Positions 16,627 to 25,269 are shown, counted from the stretch's first letter. The stretch is DNA of 55,673 bases from Rhodocyclaceae bacterium (GCA_013388985.1 JACAEF010000001.1:1-55673); one strand, 5' to 3'. The notes: generated by a model not told the origin, from the letters alone. Numbers and translations are program-made.

Positions 16627-18428
16627 CGCGCAGCCACCGCGAAACAGTAAACCTCCTGTGCCCATACCCTGAGTCCACGGGGTATTTGTCCCTGGCCCAT
16701 ACGCTTTGCGAGCCAGCGATGCACCGGCACGGAAAATCCGCTCTTGGATCGCCGCATCACAGCGTCCGGAAGGGACGCACGCGCCGCACCCACGGCGTCG
16801 TGTTTATGCAACCCAGGGTTTGCGCGAACGAGGGTGGCTACAGTTTTCAGGAGGCGCACGTCCACAAGCGGCACGCGGATCTCGAGGGAATGCGCCATGC
16901 CGGCCCAGTCGGCATCGCGCAGTAGCTGATTTCGCATGTACCAGGAGAGCTCGAGCGCTGAGATCTTGAAGCGAGCCGCACGTAGGCCTGTTGTGGTTTC
17001 TTCCAACGCGAGCAGGGGCGCAAGTTCGCGCCAGCCGGCACGCACGAGGTCCGGATCCATGATCTCCGGCAGTTCCCAAGGCATGTACAAACCCCGACGA
17101 AGCAGATAGGCGCCGGCAAAAGTGCCACCATATTCCAGAAGGCCCGCGTATTTCGGTGAGGTGAAGCGGCGTACGAGGGGCGCGGCGAGCAGTCGAAAAC
17201 CTCGCCCGAGCCTGGGAAGGAAACGAAACGGAGCGAAAAGCCGAACCATTCGCGGGATATCGCGAAAGCTGGGGTAAGCCGCAAAAAGCTCATCCCCGCC
17301 CAAGCCTGACAGCGCCACCTTCAAACCCGCCTCCGCCGCCGCCTTGCTCACGAAATAAGTATTGACGCCGTCGATCGTCGGTTGGTCCATGGAGGCCAGA
17401 AGGCGAACCACCTCTGCCTCGAAGTCGTCGCGGGTGACCCAGCGGGTACGATGGATACTTCCCAAGCGTTTCGCGACCGTCTCGGCAAGCGGCGTCTCGT
17501 CGTTCTCCGTGCCGATGTATTCGCGAAACCCTAGCGTGATCGTGTTCAGTGGTGCGTTCGCCACCTCAGTAGCGAGGCCGGCGACAAGCGTGGAATCGAG
17601 CCCAGCCGACAGGAACACGCCGACGGGCACATCGGCGATCAGATGGTGGCGCACGCTATCGCGCAATGCATTGCCGAGCTTTTCCGCCAGCTCGACGGGG
17701 CTGCTTGCGCCTCCCGTTTCTTCAGCTTCCGCAAAGACCTTCGCGATCGAAAAAAAACGTTTGGGCCGGGGGGTGACAGCCTCGCCCACACGCAGCGTGC
17801 TGCCTGCCGGCAGGGCCTGAATGCCCCGGTACAGCGTATGCGGCTCGGGGACGGAGCCCCAGAGGAAAAAGCCCACATGCCCGGCAGGACTGGCCGCCGT
17901 GTCCACCCGCCGGCTTCGGAGCAACGCCTTGACTTGGGAGGCAAAGCGAAGGCATTTTCCGTCATCCGCGTAATACAAGGGTTTGATCCCGAAAGGGTCA
18001 CGGGCAAGGAACAGGGAGCCGCCTTGCGCGTCCCAGATGGCGAAGGCATACATGCCGCGCAGGGCGTGCACCATCTCCTCCCCCCGCTCGGCATAGAGGT
18101 GCAGCAGGACTTCGGTGTCGCTTTGAGAGCGGAAGACGTGCCCTCTGCCTTCCAGTTCGGCGCGCAACGTCCGGTAGTTGTAGATCTCGCCATTGAAGAC
18201 TACATGCAGCCGCTTGTCGGCACTCGACATCGGCTGTGCGCCGGCCGGCGAGAGATCAATGATGGCGAGACGGCGGTGGGCAAGACCCACACGCCCATCC
18301 TCTGACAGCCATAAACCGGCGCCATCGGGCCCTCGGTGCGTCATAGCATCGCGAATGGCGAGAAGCTCCTCGCGGTCGATCTGGGCCGCAGGGTCGCCAT
18401 AGGTGAATATCCCGGCTATCCCACACAT
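16623..18428 (-). CDS. Asparagine synthase-like glutamine amidotransferase
   Basis: A 601-aa AsnB-type enzyme. The mature N-terminus would start at Cys2 (MCGIAGIF), the glutaminase nucleophile; RLAIIDLSPAGAQPM and FNGEIYNY are class II amidotransferase motifs. The C-terminal ATP-pyrophosphatase domain has VFLSAGLDSTLVAGL (SGGxDS variant SAGLDS) and ALSGLGGDELFAAYP. In EPS and O-antigen loci such proteins (compare WbpS) are thought to amidate sugar carboxylates instead of making asparagine; that fits this setting, between a methyltransferase and a GT4. Length is normal. Function in polymer amidation is inferred from context. Confidence 0.85.
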   Translation of the reverse strand: MCGIAGIFTYGDPAAQIDREELLAIRDAMTHRGPDGAGLWLSEDGRVGLAHRRLAIIDLSPAGAQPMSSADKRLHVVFNGEIYNYRTLRAELEGRGHVFRSQSDTEVLLHLYAERGEEMVHALRGMYAFAIWDAQGGSLFLARDPFGIKPLYYADDGKCLRFASQVKALLRSRRVDTAASPAGHVGFFLWGSVPEPHTLYRGIQALPAGSTLRVGEAVTPRPKRFFSIAKVFAEAEETGGASSPVELAEKLGNALRDSVRHHLIADVPVGVFLSAGLDSTLVAGLATEVANAPLNTITLGFREYIGTENDETPLAETVAKRLGSIHRTRWVTRDDFEAEVVRLLASMDQPTIDGVNTYFVSKAAAEAGLKVALSGLGGDELFAAYPSFRDIPRMVRLFAPFRFLPRLGRGFRLLAAPLVRRFTSPKYAGLLEYGGTFAGAYLLRRGLYMPWELPEIMDPDLVRAGWRELAPLLALEETTTGLRAARFKISALELSWYMRNQLLRDADWAGMAHSLEIRVPLVDVRLLKTVATLVRANPGLHKHDAVGAARASLPDAVMRRSKSGFSVPVHRWLAKRMGQGQIPRGLRVWAQEVYCFAVAAR

Positions 18429-19160
18429 CTACTTGATCGCCACCGACAAAAGGTTCTGGGAGAAGATCGCCGCCCGTCCGGTATCACCCATCTCGGCAGT
18501 CAGATAGAGCCGAAGCATACCGCGGATCATTTTCCATACCACATAGCGCGACGCGCTCGCCAAGCCGTGCACGACGGGACCATCTTCGTAGCAGTCGATC
18601 TTCGAAAAGCCGCACGAAAGGGACAGCTGGGCGAGCGATTCCCGGGTGAAAGCGAGTTCGTGGGTCAGATCCCCATAGCGCATCCGTCCAGCGAAGGGCG
18701 ATTCGCCATTGGGGACATGCACAATCCAGCGGCCACCCGGCCTAAGGACACGCGCGACTTCTTCCGCGAAAGGCAAAAGCTCATCGCGGCGGAAGTGTTC
18801 GATTACGTCGAAACAAATCACCACATCGTGAGACTGAGCGGGGAGATTTCGCAGGGTCTCGAAAAGATCCCCCTCCCTCACGCCCTCGATACCAAGCCGC
18901 TTGGCTGCGGCGACCTGTTCCGGCGAACGATCGACACCAACAATTTTCTGATAGCCCGCTTCACGCAGGAAATGGAGCAGCGCCCCGTGGCCGCACCCCA
19001 GATCGAGGATGACCGCCCCGCGGTCCCCGGGAAAATGCCGGCGGATGAGACGGCGGAGATACGGCGCGCGAGCTGCCAATCCGGCCACGTCCTGGGGCGC
19101 AAGCTCGCTGCCCCGGGCCGTGACGTAATGGCGATAGATCCGTTCGCGGTAGTCAGTCAT
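18429..19160 (-). CDS. Class I SAM-dependent methyltransferase
   Basis: A 243-aa methyltransferase with motif I VILDLGCGHGALLHFLREAGY, the acidic VGVDRSPEQV, and SHDVVICFDVIEHFRRDELLPF followed by VLRPGGRWIVHVPNGES. This is the Methyltransf_23/UbiG-like pattern common in polysaccharide loci. It starts in an ATGA overlap with the frameshifted FkbM gene and its TAG abuts the asnB start. The substrate is probably a sugar of the repeat unit. Confidence 0.85.
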   Translation of the reverse strand: MTDYRERIYRHYVTARGSELAPQDVAGLAARAPYLRRLIRRHFPGDRGAVILDLGCGHGALLHFLREAGYQKIVGVDRSPEQVAAAKRLGIEGVREGDLFETLRNLPAQSHDVVICFDVIEHFRRDELLPFAEEVARVLRPGGRWIVHVPNGESPFAGRMRYGDLTHELAFTRESLAQLSLSCGFSKIDCYEDGPVVHGLASASRYVVWKMIRGMLRLYLTAEMGDTGRAAIFSQNLLSVAIK

Positions 19161-19862
19161 TGAGGCAAGGCGTAGATTTCGTCTTCAGTGATTTCAGCCA
19201 AAGGCATCCCATCCAAAGAATAAAGGACGTAGCCGAGCTCTCTCAGGAGCTCGCTGCAGCGGTGTTTCTGGTCGTCGCCATGCAGGGACAGCAAGATGCC
19301 GGGCGCCCTTTGCGCCAATATCCCTCTTGCCCCCTCCAAAACAGCCGACTCAGCGCCCTCCACATCGATTTTCATGACATCAGGAGCCCTGATTTTGCCG
19401 TTCTTCCATAAGTCGTCCAGTGCAACCTGCCGCACGAGATGAGCGCTTGAAGCACCAATCTTGCCAACGCTGAAGTTGGGGCCACGTTGAAAAGGAAGCA
19501 CATCTGTGTGATCCCCCACCAGTGTCTGAACCTCCTTTACGTTACCAAAGCGGTTGCGGTCTATGTGTTCCTGCAAATAAGAAACATTCCGACAATCTGG
19601 CTCGAATGCCCAGACCTCCCCCCCGTGGCCCTACCAATCTGGCAAATGCCAATGTGTAAAAGCCCACGTTGGCGCCAATATCAAAAACAGTCATTCCAGA
19701 TCCGATAAGATGGCTCACTAACGCTTGTTTTCGCGACTCGTAATGACCCAGCCAGCAGCCGTGGACGCTCGAACCGACGACCCATTTGCATCCATTGTTT
19801 ATGCCGCCTAACACCCGAACGGTCGCGGTTTCCGGCAGTAGGCCCAGGGGTAAGCGCAGCAT
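19157..19862 (-). pseudogene. FkbM-family methyltransferase, frameshift at a 7-C tract
   Basis: Two overlapping frames together make one FkbM methyltransferase. The first (from ATG 19862) gives the SAM loop TVFDIGANVGFYTLAFARLVGPRG, then goes out of frame. The second ends with PDVMKIDVEGAESAVLEGARGIL, the FkbM signature, and stops at 19157. The break is at a run of seven C (plus strand 19618-19624; G on the coding strand). Removing one restores GPRGEVWAFEPDCRNVSYLQ, the expected family sequence, and gives 234 aa. The tract could be a phase-variation switch, a recent mutation or a homopolymer error. The downstream methyltransferase is coupled to the second frame by ATGA. Confidence 0.8.
19618..19624. 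repeat. Homopolymer C7 tract at the FkbM frameshift
   Basis: Seven consecutive C (G on the coding strand) exactly where the FkbM reading frame shifts by one base. Six would restore the conserved protein. Length changes in such tracts switch genes on and off in many surface-polysaccharide loci, but also arise as sequencing errors. Confidence 0.75.
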
Positions 19863-19961
19863 ACGACCCAGCGCAGTCTAGTAGGAAACGCGATTCGTCA
19901 AGTCTGCCCACCTCCTCCACATCCGACCCATGGCCTCTCCTCCACCGCCCTAACCCAACCA

Positions 19962-20927
19962 CTAGCCTCTTGAATCGCCTAGCAACCTCTCGAAGTAATC
20001 AATCGTTCTGGATAAGCCTTCGTCCAGGCCGATCCGGGGGCTCCACGAGAGGCGTTCCCGAGCTAGGGAGATGTCGGGCTGCCGTTGTTTGGGGTCATCG
20101 GCCGGAAGAGGTCGATGAATGATTCGGGAAGACGACCCGATCAGGGCAATGATGCGTTCCGCAAGCTCCTGTATCGTATATTCTGCAGGATTACCTAAAT
20201 TCACTGGTCCAGTGAAGTCACCTGGGCTTTCCATCAGTCGCATCAAACCCTCGATCATGTCGTCCACATAGCAGAATGATCGCGTCTGCGAGCCATCACC
20301 ATATATCGTGATCGGCTCATTCTTAAGCGCTTGGATTACGAAGTTGGACACCACCCGGCCGTCGTCAGGATGCATGCGAGGACCATAGGTGTTGAAAATT
20401 CGCGCCACTTTGATCCTGACCCCGTGCTGTCGGTGGTAATCGAAAAATAGGGTCTCGGCGCAACGTTTTCCCTCGTCATAACAAGCGCGAAGGCCAATCG
20501 GGTTGACATTGCCCCAGTAGTCTTCCCGCTGGGGATGTACCGTCGGATCACCATAAACCTCGCTCGTGGAGGCTTGAAGGATCTTTGCCTTGGTGCGTTT
20601 CGCCAGCCCGAGCATGTTTATGGCGCCATGCACGCTGGTTTTGGTGGTTTGAACGGGATCCAGCTGGTAGTGGATGGGCGACGCAGGACAAGCAAGGTTG
20701 TAGATTTCATCCACCTCGACATACAGGGGAAATGTCACATCATGGCGCAACAATTCGAAATGAGGGTTGCCCATGAGATGAGCCACATTGTCCCGGGTCC
20801 CACTGTAAAAATTGTCCACGCAAAGAACTTCGCACCCTTCGGCGAGAAGCCGCTCGCAAAGGTGGGATCCCAGAAAACCTGCGCCCCCGGTCACCAGGAC
20901 ACTCTTCCTATTCCTTATGCCACGCAT
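19962..20927 (-). CDS. UDP-glucuronate decarboxylase (UDP-xylose synthase)
   Basis: A 321-aa SDR with strong UXS signatures: [56 protein letters not shown] (YxxxK) and the diagnostic [20 protein letters not shown]. It would convert UDP-glucuronate to UDP-xylose in the cytoplasm with bound NAD+, giving a pentose donor for the polymer. Length matches bacterial UXS. It lies 49 bp downstream of fcl and 99 bp upstream of the frameshifted FkbM gene, in the same direction. Confidence 0.92.
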   Translation of the reverse strand: MRGIRNRKSVLVTGGAGFLGSHLCERLLAEGCEVLCVDNFYSGTRDNVAHLMGNPHFELLRHDVTFPLYVEVDEIYNLACPASPIHYQLDPVQTTKTSVHGAINMLGLAKRTKAKILQASTSEVYGDPTVHPQREDYWGNVNPIGLRACYDEGKRCAETLFFDYHRQHGVRIKVARIFNTYGPRMHPDDGRVVSNFVIQALKNEPITIYGDGSQTRSFCYVDDMIEGLMRLMESPGDFTGPVNLGNPAEYTIQELAERIIALIGSSSRIIHRPLPADDPKQRQPDISLARERLSWSPRIGLDEGLSRTIDYFERLLGDSRG

Positions 20928-20976
20928 TTCTATTACCTCTTAGCCGGCAGAAAATGGGTTTAATTCGTTGAAGCCC

Positions 20977-22071
20977 TTATGCCACGACCAGGCTGCAGAG
21001 AAGAGGTTCATTACGCACGTAACTCGAATAGGCTTGCAACATCCCTTCCTGCAGCGCGGTTCCCGCGAACCAGCCCATGGCCTTGAGCCGCCCCACGTCC
21101 AAAAGCTTCCTCGGCGTCCCATCCGGCTTCGTGGCGTCGAACACGATCTCGCCCTCGAAGCCGACGGTTTTTTTCACCCTCTCCGCCAGTTCGCGGATGG
21201 TAAGGTCTTCCCCCACGCCGATGTTGATGAGGGGCGGGAGTCCCGCGTTGCGGTCCTGCCCAAGCAGCGGCAGGAACTGTTCGTCCGGCAGGTTCATGAG
21301 AAAGACGCAGGCATCGGCCATGTCGTCGGAGTACATGAATTCCCGCCGGGGGGCGCCGGTGCCCCAGAGGGTGACGCGGGGGGACATGCGGCCCTCATGG
21401 GTGGCCCGCAGCTCCTCCCTCAGCGGCGCGGGGATGGGGCCGTGGCGGCGCTCGTCCTCTTCGATGCCGGCCCAATCCTTCTCCGCGGCGAGTTTGGCCA
21501 AATGGAACTTGCGGATCATGGCCGGGATGACGTGGGATTTTTCGAGGTCGTAGTTGTCGCCGGGGCCGTAGAGGTTGGTGGGCATCACGGCCAGAAACTG
21601 GGTACCGTACTGCCGGTTGTAGGCCCAGCACATTTCGATGCCGGCGATCTTGGCGATGACGTAGGGGCGGTTGGTCGGCTCCAAGGGGCCGGTGAGGAGG
21701 TATTCCTCCTTGATGGGCTGCGGGCAGTCGCGCGGGTAGATGCAGGAGGAGCCGAGAAAGAGCAGGCGCTTGACGCCCACCCGCCAGGCCTCGTGGATGA
21801 CGTTCGTCTGGATGGCGAGGTTTTGCTGGATGAATTCGGCCGGATAGGTGTCGTTGGCGAGAATCCCGCCCACCTTGGCGGCGGCGAGGAAGACGTATTC
21901 CGGTCTTTCCTTTTCGAAGAAGGCCCGCACCACGGCCTGGTCGGTGAGGTCGAGCTCGGCGTGGGTGCGCACGAGCAGGTTGGTGTAGCCCTTGGCGTGC
22001 AGGGTGCGCACGAGGGCGGAACCGACGAGGCCGCGGTGGCCGGCGATGTAGATTTTGGCGTTTGTCTTCAT
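20977..22071 (-). CDS. fcl: GDP-L-fucose synthase
   Basis: A 364-aa epimerase/reductase converting GDP-4-keto-6-deoxymannose to GDP-L-fucose. It starts [20 protein letters not shown]; family blocks are [47 protein letters not shown] (catalytic YxxxK), [13 protein letters not shown] and [13 protein letters not shown]. The internal segment around [22 protein letters not shown] lengthens the protein about 40 residues over E. coli Fcl, seen in several proteobacterial homologs. The start at 22071 abuts a dispersed 25-bp repeat which fills the whole gap to gmd. No clear Shine-Dalgarno is visible, so translation may depend on readthrough from gmd. Confidence 0.93.
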   Translation of the reverse strand: MKTNAKIYIAGHRGLVGSALVRTLHAKGYTNLLVRTHAELDLTDQAVVRAFFEKERPEYVFLAAAKVGGILANDTYPAEFIQQNLAIQTNVIHEAWRVGVKRLLFLGSSCIYPRDCPQPIKEEYLLTGPLEPTNRPYVIAKIAGIEMCWAYNRQYGTQFLAVMPTNLYGPGDNYDLEKSHVIPAMIRKFHLAKLAAEKDWAGIEEDERRHGPIPAPLREELRATHEGRMSPRVTLWGTGAPRREFMYSDDMADACVFLMNLPDEQFLPLLGQDRNAGLPPLINIGVGEDLTIRELAERVKKTVGFEGEIVFDATKPDGTPRKLLDVGRLKAMGWFAGTALQEGMLQAYSSYVRNEPLLCSLVVA

Positions 22072-22072
22072 G

Positions 22073-22097
22073 AAAGTCGGCGCTGGCGGGACGGCAC
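22073..22097. repeat. Dispersed 25-bp repeat, between gmd and fcl
   Basis: Consensus copy (minus strand core GCCGTCCCGCCAGCGCCGAC). It forms the entire spacer between the gmd stop (22098) and the fcl start (22071), displacing any usual ribosome-binding site. Confidence 0.8.
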
Positions 22098-23183
22098 TTA
22101 CTCGTGATAGTCCATGGCCTTGTAGCCATGCTTCTTGACGAGTTCGTCGCGCTCGGCGGCCTTGAGGTCTTCGCGCACCATTTCGGCAACCAGCTGGTCG
22201 AAAGTGATATTGGGCTGCCAGCCGAGCTTGGCTTTGGCCTTGCTCGCATCGCCGAGCAGGGTTTCGACTTCGGTGGGGCGGAAGTAACGCGGATCGACGG
22301 CGACGATGCACTTGCCGTGCGCGTCGTAGCCTTTTTCGTCGATTCCCTGCCCTTGCCAGCGGATACTCAAGCCGAGTTCCCTGGCGGCAGCATTGACGAA
22401 GTCGCGCACGCTGTATTGCTCGCCGGTGGCGATGACGAAGTCTTCGGGCTGTTCCTGCTGGAGCATGAGCCACATGGCTTCAACGTAATCGCGGGCGTGG
22501 CCCCAGTCGCGCTTCGCGTCGAGATTGCCCAGATACAGGCAGTCTTGCAGGCCGAGCTTGATGCGGGCCAGCGCCCGGGTGATCTTGCGCGTGACGAAGG
22601 TCTCGCCCCGGATGGGCGATTCGTGGTTGAAGAGAATGCCGTTGCAGGCATACATCCCGTAGGCCTCGCGGTAATTGACGACGATCCAGTAACCGTAGAG
22701 CTTGGCGACGGCGTAGGGGCTGCGCGGGTAGAAGGGGGTGGTTTCCTTCTGAGGAATCTCCTGGACGAGGCCGAAGAGCTCGGAGGTCGAGGCTTGGTAG
22801 AAGCGGGTTTTCTTCTCTAGCCCCAGGATGCGGATGGCTTCGAGTAGGCGCAAGACACCCAAGGCATCGGAATTGGCAGTGTATTCGGGCTCCTCGAAAG
22901 AGACGGCGACGTGGCTCTGAGCGGCGAGGTTGTAGATTTCGTCCGGCTGTACCTGCTGGATGATGCGGATCAGCGAGGAGGAATCGGTCATGTCGCCGTG
23001 GTGCAGGTAGAACGGTAGGCCAGCTTCGTGCCGGTCGTGATAGAGGTGGTCGATCCGGTCGGTGTTGAAGAGGCTGGTGCGGCGCTTGATGCCGTGCACC
23101 TCGTAGCCTTTGTTCAGAAGGAATTCGGCGAGGTAGGCGCCGTCCTGGCCGGTGATGCCGGTGATGAGGGCTTTTTTGGTCAT
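22098..23183 (-). CDS. gmd: GDP-mannose 4,6-dehydratase
   Basis: A 361-aa dehydratase making GDP-4-keto-6-deoxy-D-mannose, the substrate of Fcl. Sequence marks are [19 protein letters not shown], the [14 protein letters not shown] block, [11 protein letters not shown] (Ser/Thr region), [12 protein letters not shown] (YxxxK), [17 protein letters not shown] and [18 protein letters not shown]. Length and all motifs are those of canonical Gmd. Its ATG overlaps the stop of the EPS MarR regulator (ATGA), so the regulator and the first committed GDP-fucose step are coupled. Confidence 0.95.
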   Translation of the reverse strand: MTKKALITGITGQDGAYLAEFLLNKGYEVHGIKRRTSLFNTDRIDHLYHDRHEAGLPFYLHHGDMTDSSSLIRIIQQVQPDEIYNLAAQSHVAVSFEEPEYTANSDALGVLRLLEAIRILGLEKKTRFYQASTSELFGLVQEIPQKETTPFYPRSPYAVAKLYGYWIVVNYREAYGMYACNGILFNHESPIRGETFVTRKITRALARIKLGLQDCLYLGNLDAKRDWGHARDYVEAMWLMLQQEQPEDFVIATGEQYSVRDFVNAAARELGLSIRWQGQGIDEKGYDAHGKCIVAVDPRYFRPTEVETLLGDASKAKAKLGWQPNITFDQLVAEMVREDLKAAERDELVKKHGYKAMDYHE

Positions 23184-23623
23184 GATTCGTAGCTTCCTTT
23201 GAACTGCAATGCCGTCCCGGCGCCGCTCGCGAACGCTACGCCCCCGCCTACGGCGGGCCCCCCTCCGCTGCTCGTGGCTTCAGCGCCGACTTTCTGCCGC
23301 ATCGCCTCGATCTCGGCGCGCAGTTCTTCGACTTCGCGTTCCTTGATGCGCAGGAATTCGACGGTGAGCCGCGCGCGCTCGGCAATACCTTGCGGCGTGA
23401 GCACGTAGAGATAGCCGAGCTTGTTGGGGTTCCTGCGGAAGTTTTCGGCCTTGACGAGCCCTTTGGCGATGAGAGCTTTCAAGCAGTAGTTGAGCTTGCC
23501 CAAGCTCACGCCCGCCGCGCGGGCGAGCTCGCGCTGGCTGGCGGCGGGATTCTGTTCGAGCAGCTTCAGGATCCGGTAGTGGGTGGCGGGGTCGAGCACG
23601 GCACTGTCACAGCGTTCAGCCAT
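23180..23623 (-). CDS. MarR-family EPS-associated transcriptional regulator
   Basis: A 147-aa winged-helix regulator at the head of the polysaccharide operon. Residues 15-80 hold the w[42 protein letters not shown] and the wing [19 protein letters not shown] coiled-coil-like helix follows ([20 protein letters not shown]). This matches the 'EPS-associated MarR' group found at the start of such loci. From about residue 111 the protein ([20 protein letters not shown]...) is encoded by the 85-bp dispersed repeat 23209-23293, so its Gly/Ala-rich tail is repeat-derived. It probably autoregulates at 23638-23672. Confidence 0.85.
   Translation of the reverse strand: MAERCDSAVLDPATHYRILKLLEQNPAASQRELARAAGVSLGKLNYCLKALIAKGLVKAENFRRNPNKLGYLYVLTPQGIAERARLTVEFLRIKEREVEELRAEIEAMRQKVGAEATSSGGGPAVGGGVAFASGAGTALQFKGSYES
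23209..23293. repeat. Dispersed repeat, long (85-bp) form, inside the MarR gene
   Basis: On the plus strand it starts like the 25-bp unit (GCCGTCCCGGCGCC) and ends with it (CAGCGCCGACTTT). Between these lie about 60 bp with a CCCCCGCCTACGGCGGG hairpin and a TCCGCTGCTCGTGGC block. The second long copy at 23910-23995 has the same order of blocks in opposite orientation. The short units look like this element with its middle removed. Confidence 0.8.
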
Positions 23624-23637
23624 TGAACGCGGGCGCG

Positions 23638-23672
23638 ATTATAGAGCGGCAACCCCTCGCTTGTGCAAGGGG
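23638..23672 (-). promoter_or_regulatory. EPS operon promoter with overlapping palindrome
   Basis: On the minus strand a perfect TATAAT (23643-23638) lies 14 bp before the MarR ATG. A TTGCAC (23668-23663) could be the -35, but the spacer is 19 bp, longer than ideal. The -35 sits in a near-perfect palindrome (plus strand CCCCTCGCTTGTGCAAGGGG, 23653-23672, one mismatched pair), a plausible operator for autoregulation by the MarR protein. Regulatory role inferred. Confidence 0.6.
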
Positions 23673-23733
23673 AATGAAAAATTCTTGCAGAAACTCAATA
23701 GGTTATAACTTTAGGCATAGATCGGCCCCGACT

Positions 23734-23868
23734 TCAGCCCTTGAGCACCGGTTTGCCGTGTTGGGCTACGGTCTTGTCCGCCGTCAGCAGCGTCAAGCCT
23801 TCAACCCGCGCCTGCTCGACCAGGCGCGACAATTGGTCTTTTGCGTCGTGAATGTTGACGGTCAGCAT
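23734..23868 (-). pseudogene. Fossil TA module: Phd antitoxin N-terminus fused to VapC C-terminus
   Basis: A 44-codon open frame with a good start (GGAGG then ATG at 23868). Its first 20 residues, MLTVNIHDAKDQLSRLVEQA, are those of a Phd/YefM antitoxin. The last 23, VEGLTLLTADKTVAQHGKPV and so on, are those of the extreme C-terminus of a VapC PIN toxin (the '..GLTLLTAD..LA.YG..V' tail). A deletion removing the rest of antitoxin and toxin, in frame, explains it. The product cannot be a working toxin. It is close to the promoter side of the rml/EPS boundary. Confidence 0.75.
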
Positions 23869-23909
23869 GACAACCTCCGGTGACCCAACTCGAGTTAGTC
23901 TGCCAGACG

Positions 23910-23995
23910 AAAGTCTGGCGCTGAAGATGCGAGCAGCGGAGGAGGACCCCCCGTAGGCGGGGGCAAAGCGGCCGCGAGCATCGCCGAGACGGCAC
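23910..23995. repeat. Dispersed repeat, long (86-bp) form, intergenic
   Basis: Plus strand: AAAGTCTGGCGCTGAAGATG, then GAGCAGCGGAGG, the hairpin CCCCCCGTAGGCGGGGG, GCCGCGAGC and the terminal GCCGAGACGGCAC. Block order matches the reverse complement of 23209-23293. It lies between rmlC (downstream end) and the fossil TA gene; the region 23996-24050 shows nothing else recognisable. Confidence 0.8.
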
Positions 23996-24050
23996 CCGGA
24001 TTGGCAGGGAATGTCCGTGCAGATTCAAGAAATTTTCTTGAATCTAAAAA

Positions 24051-24596
24051 TTATGGCAGTTCCGCCCGATCAAAAAACGGCGCGGCGGCGTCCTTGGCGG
24101 CGAGGATCGGCTCGCCGTCGAGCGGCCAGGGGATGGCAAGGGCCGGGTCGTCCCAGCGAATGGCGCGCTCGTGCTCGGGGGAATAGTAGTCGGTGGTCTT
24201 GTAGAGAAATTCGGCGGTGTCGGAGAGCGTGAGAAAGCCGTGGGCGAAGCCAGGGGGGATCCAGAGCTGCTTTTTGTTTTCGGCGGAGAGGATTTCGCCG
24301 ACCCAGCGGCCGAAGGTGGACGAGGATCGGCGCAGGTCGACGGCGACGTCGAAGACTTCGCCTTGCACCACGCGCACGAGTTTGCCTTGCGCCTTGGGCG
24401 GCAGCTGGTAGTGCAGGCCGCGCAGCACGCCTTTGACGCTTTTCGAGTGATTGTCCTGCACGAAGGCGGGATCGAGTCCGGTGGCGGCCTTGAAGGCCTG
24501 GCGGTTGTAGCTCTCGAAAAAGAAGCCGCGCGCATCACCGAAGACTTTCGGCTCGAGGAGCAGCACGTCGGGGATGGCGGTGGGGGTGGCCTTCAT
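24051..24596 (-). CDS. rmlC: dTDP-4-dehydrorhamnose 3,5-epimerase
   Basis: A 181-aa cupin that epimerises dTDP-4-keto-6-deoxyglucose at C3 and C5. Landmarks: MKATPTAIPDVLLLEPKVFG, GFFFESYN, QDNHSKSVKGVLRGLHYQ (catalytic His in RGLHYQ), GKLVRVVQGEVFDVAVDLRRSS, WIPPGFAHGFLTLSD and the Tyr-containing YKTTDYYSPEHERAIRWDDP. All typical and full length. It starts in an ATGA overlap with the VapC toxin upstream. Of the four rml genes here it is the last in the operon. Confidence 0.95.
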   Translation of the reverse strand: MKATPTAIPDVLLLEPKVFGDARGFFFESYNRQAFKAATGLDPAFVQDNHSKSVKGVLRGLHYQLPPKAQGKLVRVVQGEVFDVAVDLRRSSSTFGRWVGEILSAENKKQLWIPPGFAHGFLTLSDTAEFLYKTTDYYSPEHERAIRWDDPALAIPWPLDGEPILAAKDAAAPFFDRAELP

Positions 24597-25027
24597 CAGG
24601 CAATCACGGTGAGGTTGGCCTGGCTGGCGCCCGTGACGGCTTGCAAGGGGATGCCCTTATCGAGCGTCACCAGCCGGCCCTGGTGCTTCACGGCCAGCGC
24701 CAAGAGATACGCATCAGTCACCTGGCGCGAACCGAGAATGTGGTGCCAGTCGATCAGGCCGGGCGTCAATAGGCTGATATCGTCTTCCCAAAATTGATGT
24801 AGCGGTAACGCAGCCGCTTCCTGCAAGCGTTCAGCCACGGCACCCGCCGGCACCGGATTGGGATATCGCGGCTGCGACATGATGCGGATGCAGCCATTTT
24901 GCGTGAGAGGGCAGGATGCCCAGCCGGACGCTGCATTTTCTTCCATCCACTCGGTAGCGCGGCGATGGTGCACGTGGTGGGCATCCAGCAATGCGATCAG
25001 CACATTCACATCGAGCAAGGCTCGCAT
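24596..25027 (-). CDS. VapC-type PIN toxin
   Basis: A 143-aa PIN-domain RNase: MRALLDVNVLIALLDAHHVHH (first catalytic Asp in LLDVN), central Glu/Asn region SCPLTQNGCIRIM, and ILGSRQVTDAYLLALAVKHQ with the third acidic residue, ending LVTLDKG. 'SCPLTQNG' and 'QVTDAYLLALA' mark the TIGR00028-like VapC group. The ATG at 25027 overlaps the antitoxin stop by one base; a TTG at 25030 is an alternative. Its own stop overlaps the rmlC start (ATGA), so toxin and rhamnose gene are coupled. Confidence 0.9.
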   Translation of the reverse strand: MRALLDVNVLIALLDAHHVHHRRATEWMEENAASGWASCPLTQNGCIRIMSQPRYPNPVPAGAVAERLQEAAALPLHQFWEDDISLLTPGLIDWHHILGSRQVTDAYLLALAVKHQGRLVTLDKGIPLQAVTGASQANLTVIA

Positions 25028-25269
25028 CAAACGCCTTCCTGCTCGCGTAAGGCATTGACTTCGTCGTTGGTGACGAGCTTGCCGCCGCCCGTGAAGGGTC
25101 GAAACCCCGCTACGGATGCTCTGCCGCCCTCGCGCTGCGGGCTCGCCTGGCCCGTCAATGCCTCCCGCAGGAGCTGGGAGACGATCTGACCCGCTGATTT
25201 TCTCTGCTGCCGCGCCAATGACTTGGCGGCATTCAACACGTCCTCGTCGATATCCAGTGTCGTCCTCAT
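25027..25269 (-). CDS. VapB-type ribbon-helix-helix antitoxin
   Basis: An 80-aa antitoxin. MRTTLDIDEDVLNAAKSLAR is a classic RHH N-terminus; the middle QRKSAGQIVSQLLREALTG completes the fold. The tail GFRPFTGGGKLVTNDEVNAL is the toxin-inhibiting segment typical of VapB partners of the downstream PIN group. The start at 25269 is the natural beginning of the RHH strand; six further codons upstream are open. The 69 bp before it, down to the PIN gene stop, is short and AT-richer, possibly its promoter. Confidence 0.88.
   Translation of the reverse strand: MRTTLDIDEDVLNAAKSLARQQRKSAGQIVSQLLREALTGQASPQREGGRASVAGFRPFTGGGKLVTNDEVNALREQEGV

Noticed and set aside
16623-18428. Naming the AsnB-like gene a housekeeping asparagine synthetase
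   Set aside because: Its place in the middle of the overlap-linked polysaccharide locus makes sugar amidation more likely, so no asnB symbol is given.
20977-22473. A 498-aa version of Fcl
   Set aside because: The first 134 residues are a shifted frame of gmd; the true start is [11 protein letters not shown] at 22071.
23205-24000. Possible CRISPR array in repeat-rich intergenic DNA
   Set aside because: Only two long repeats in opposite orientation, no regular spacers and no cas genes.
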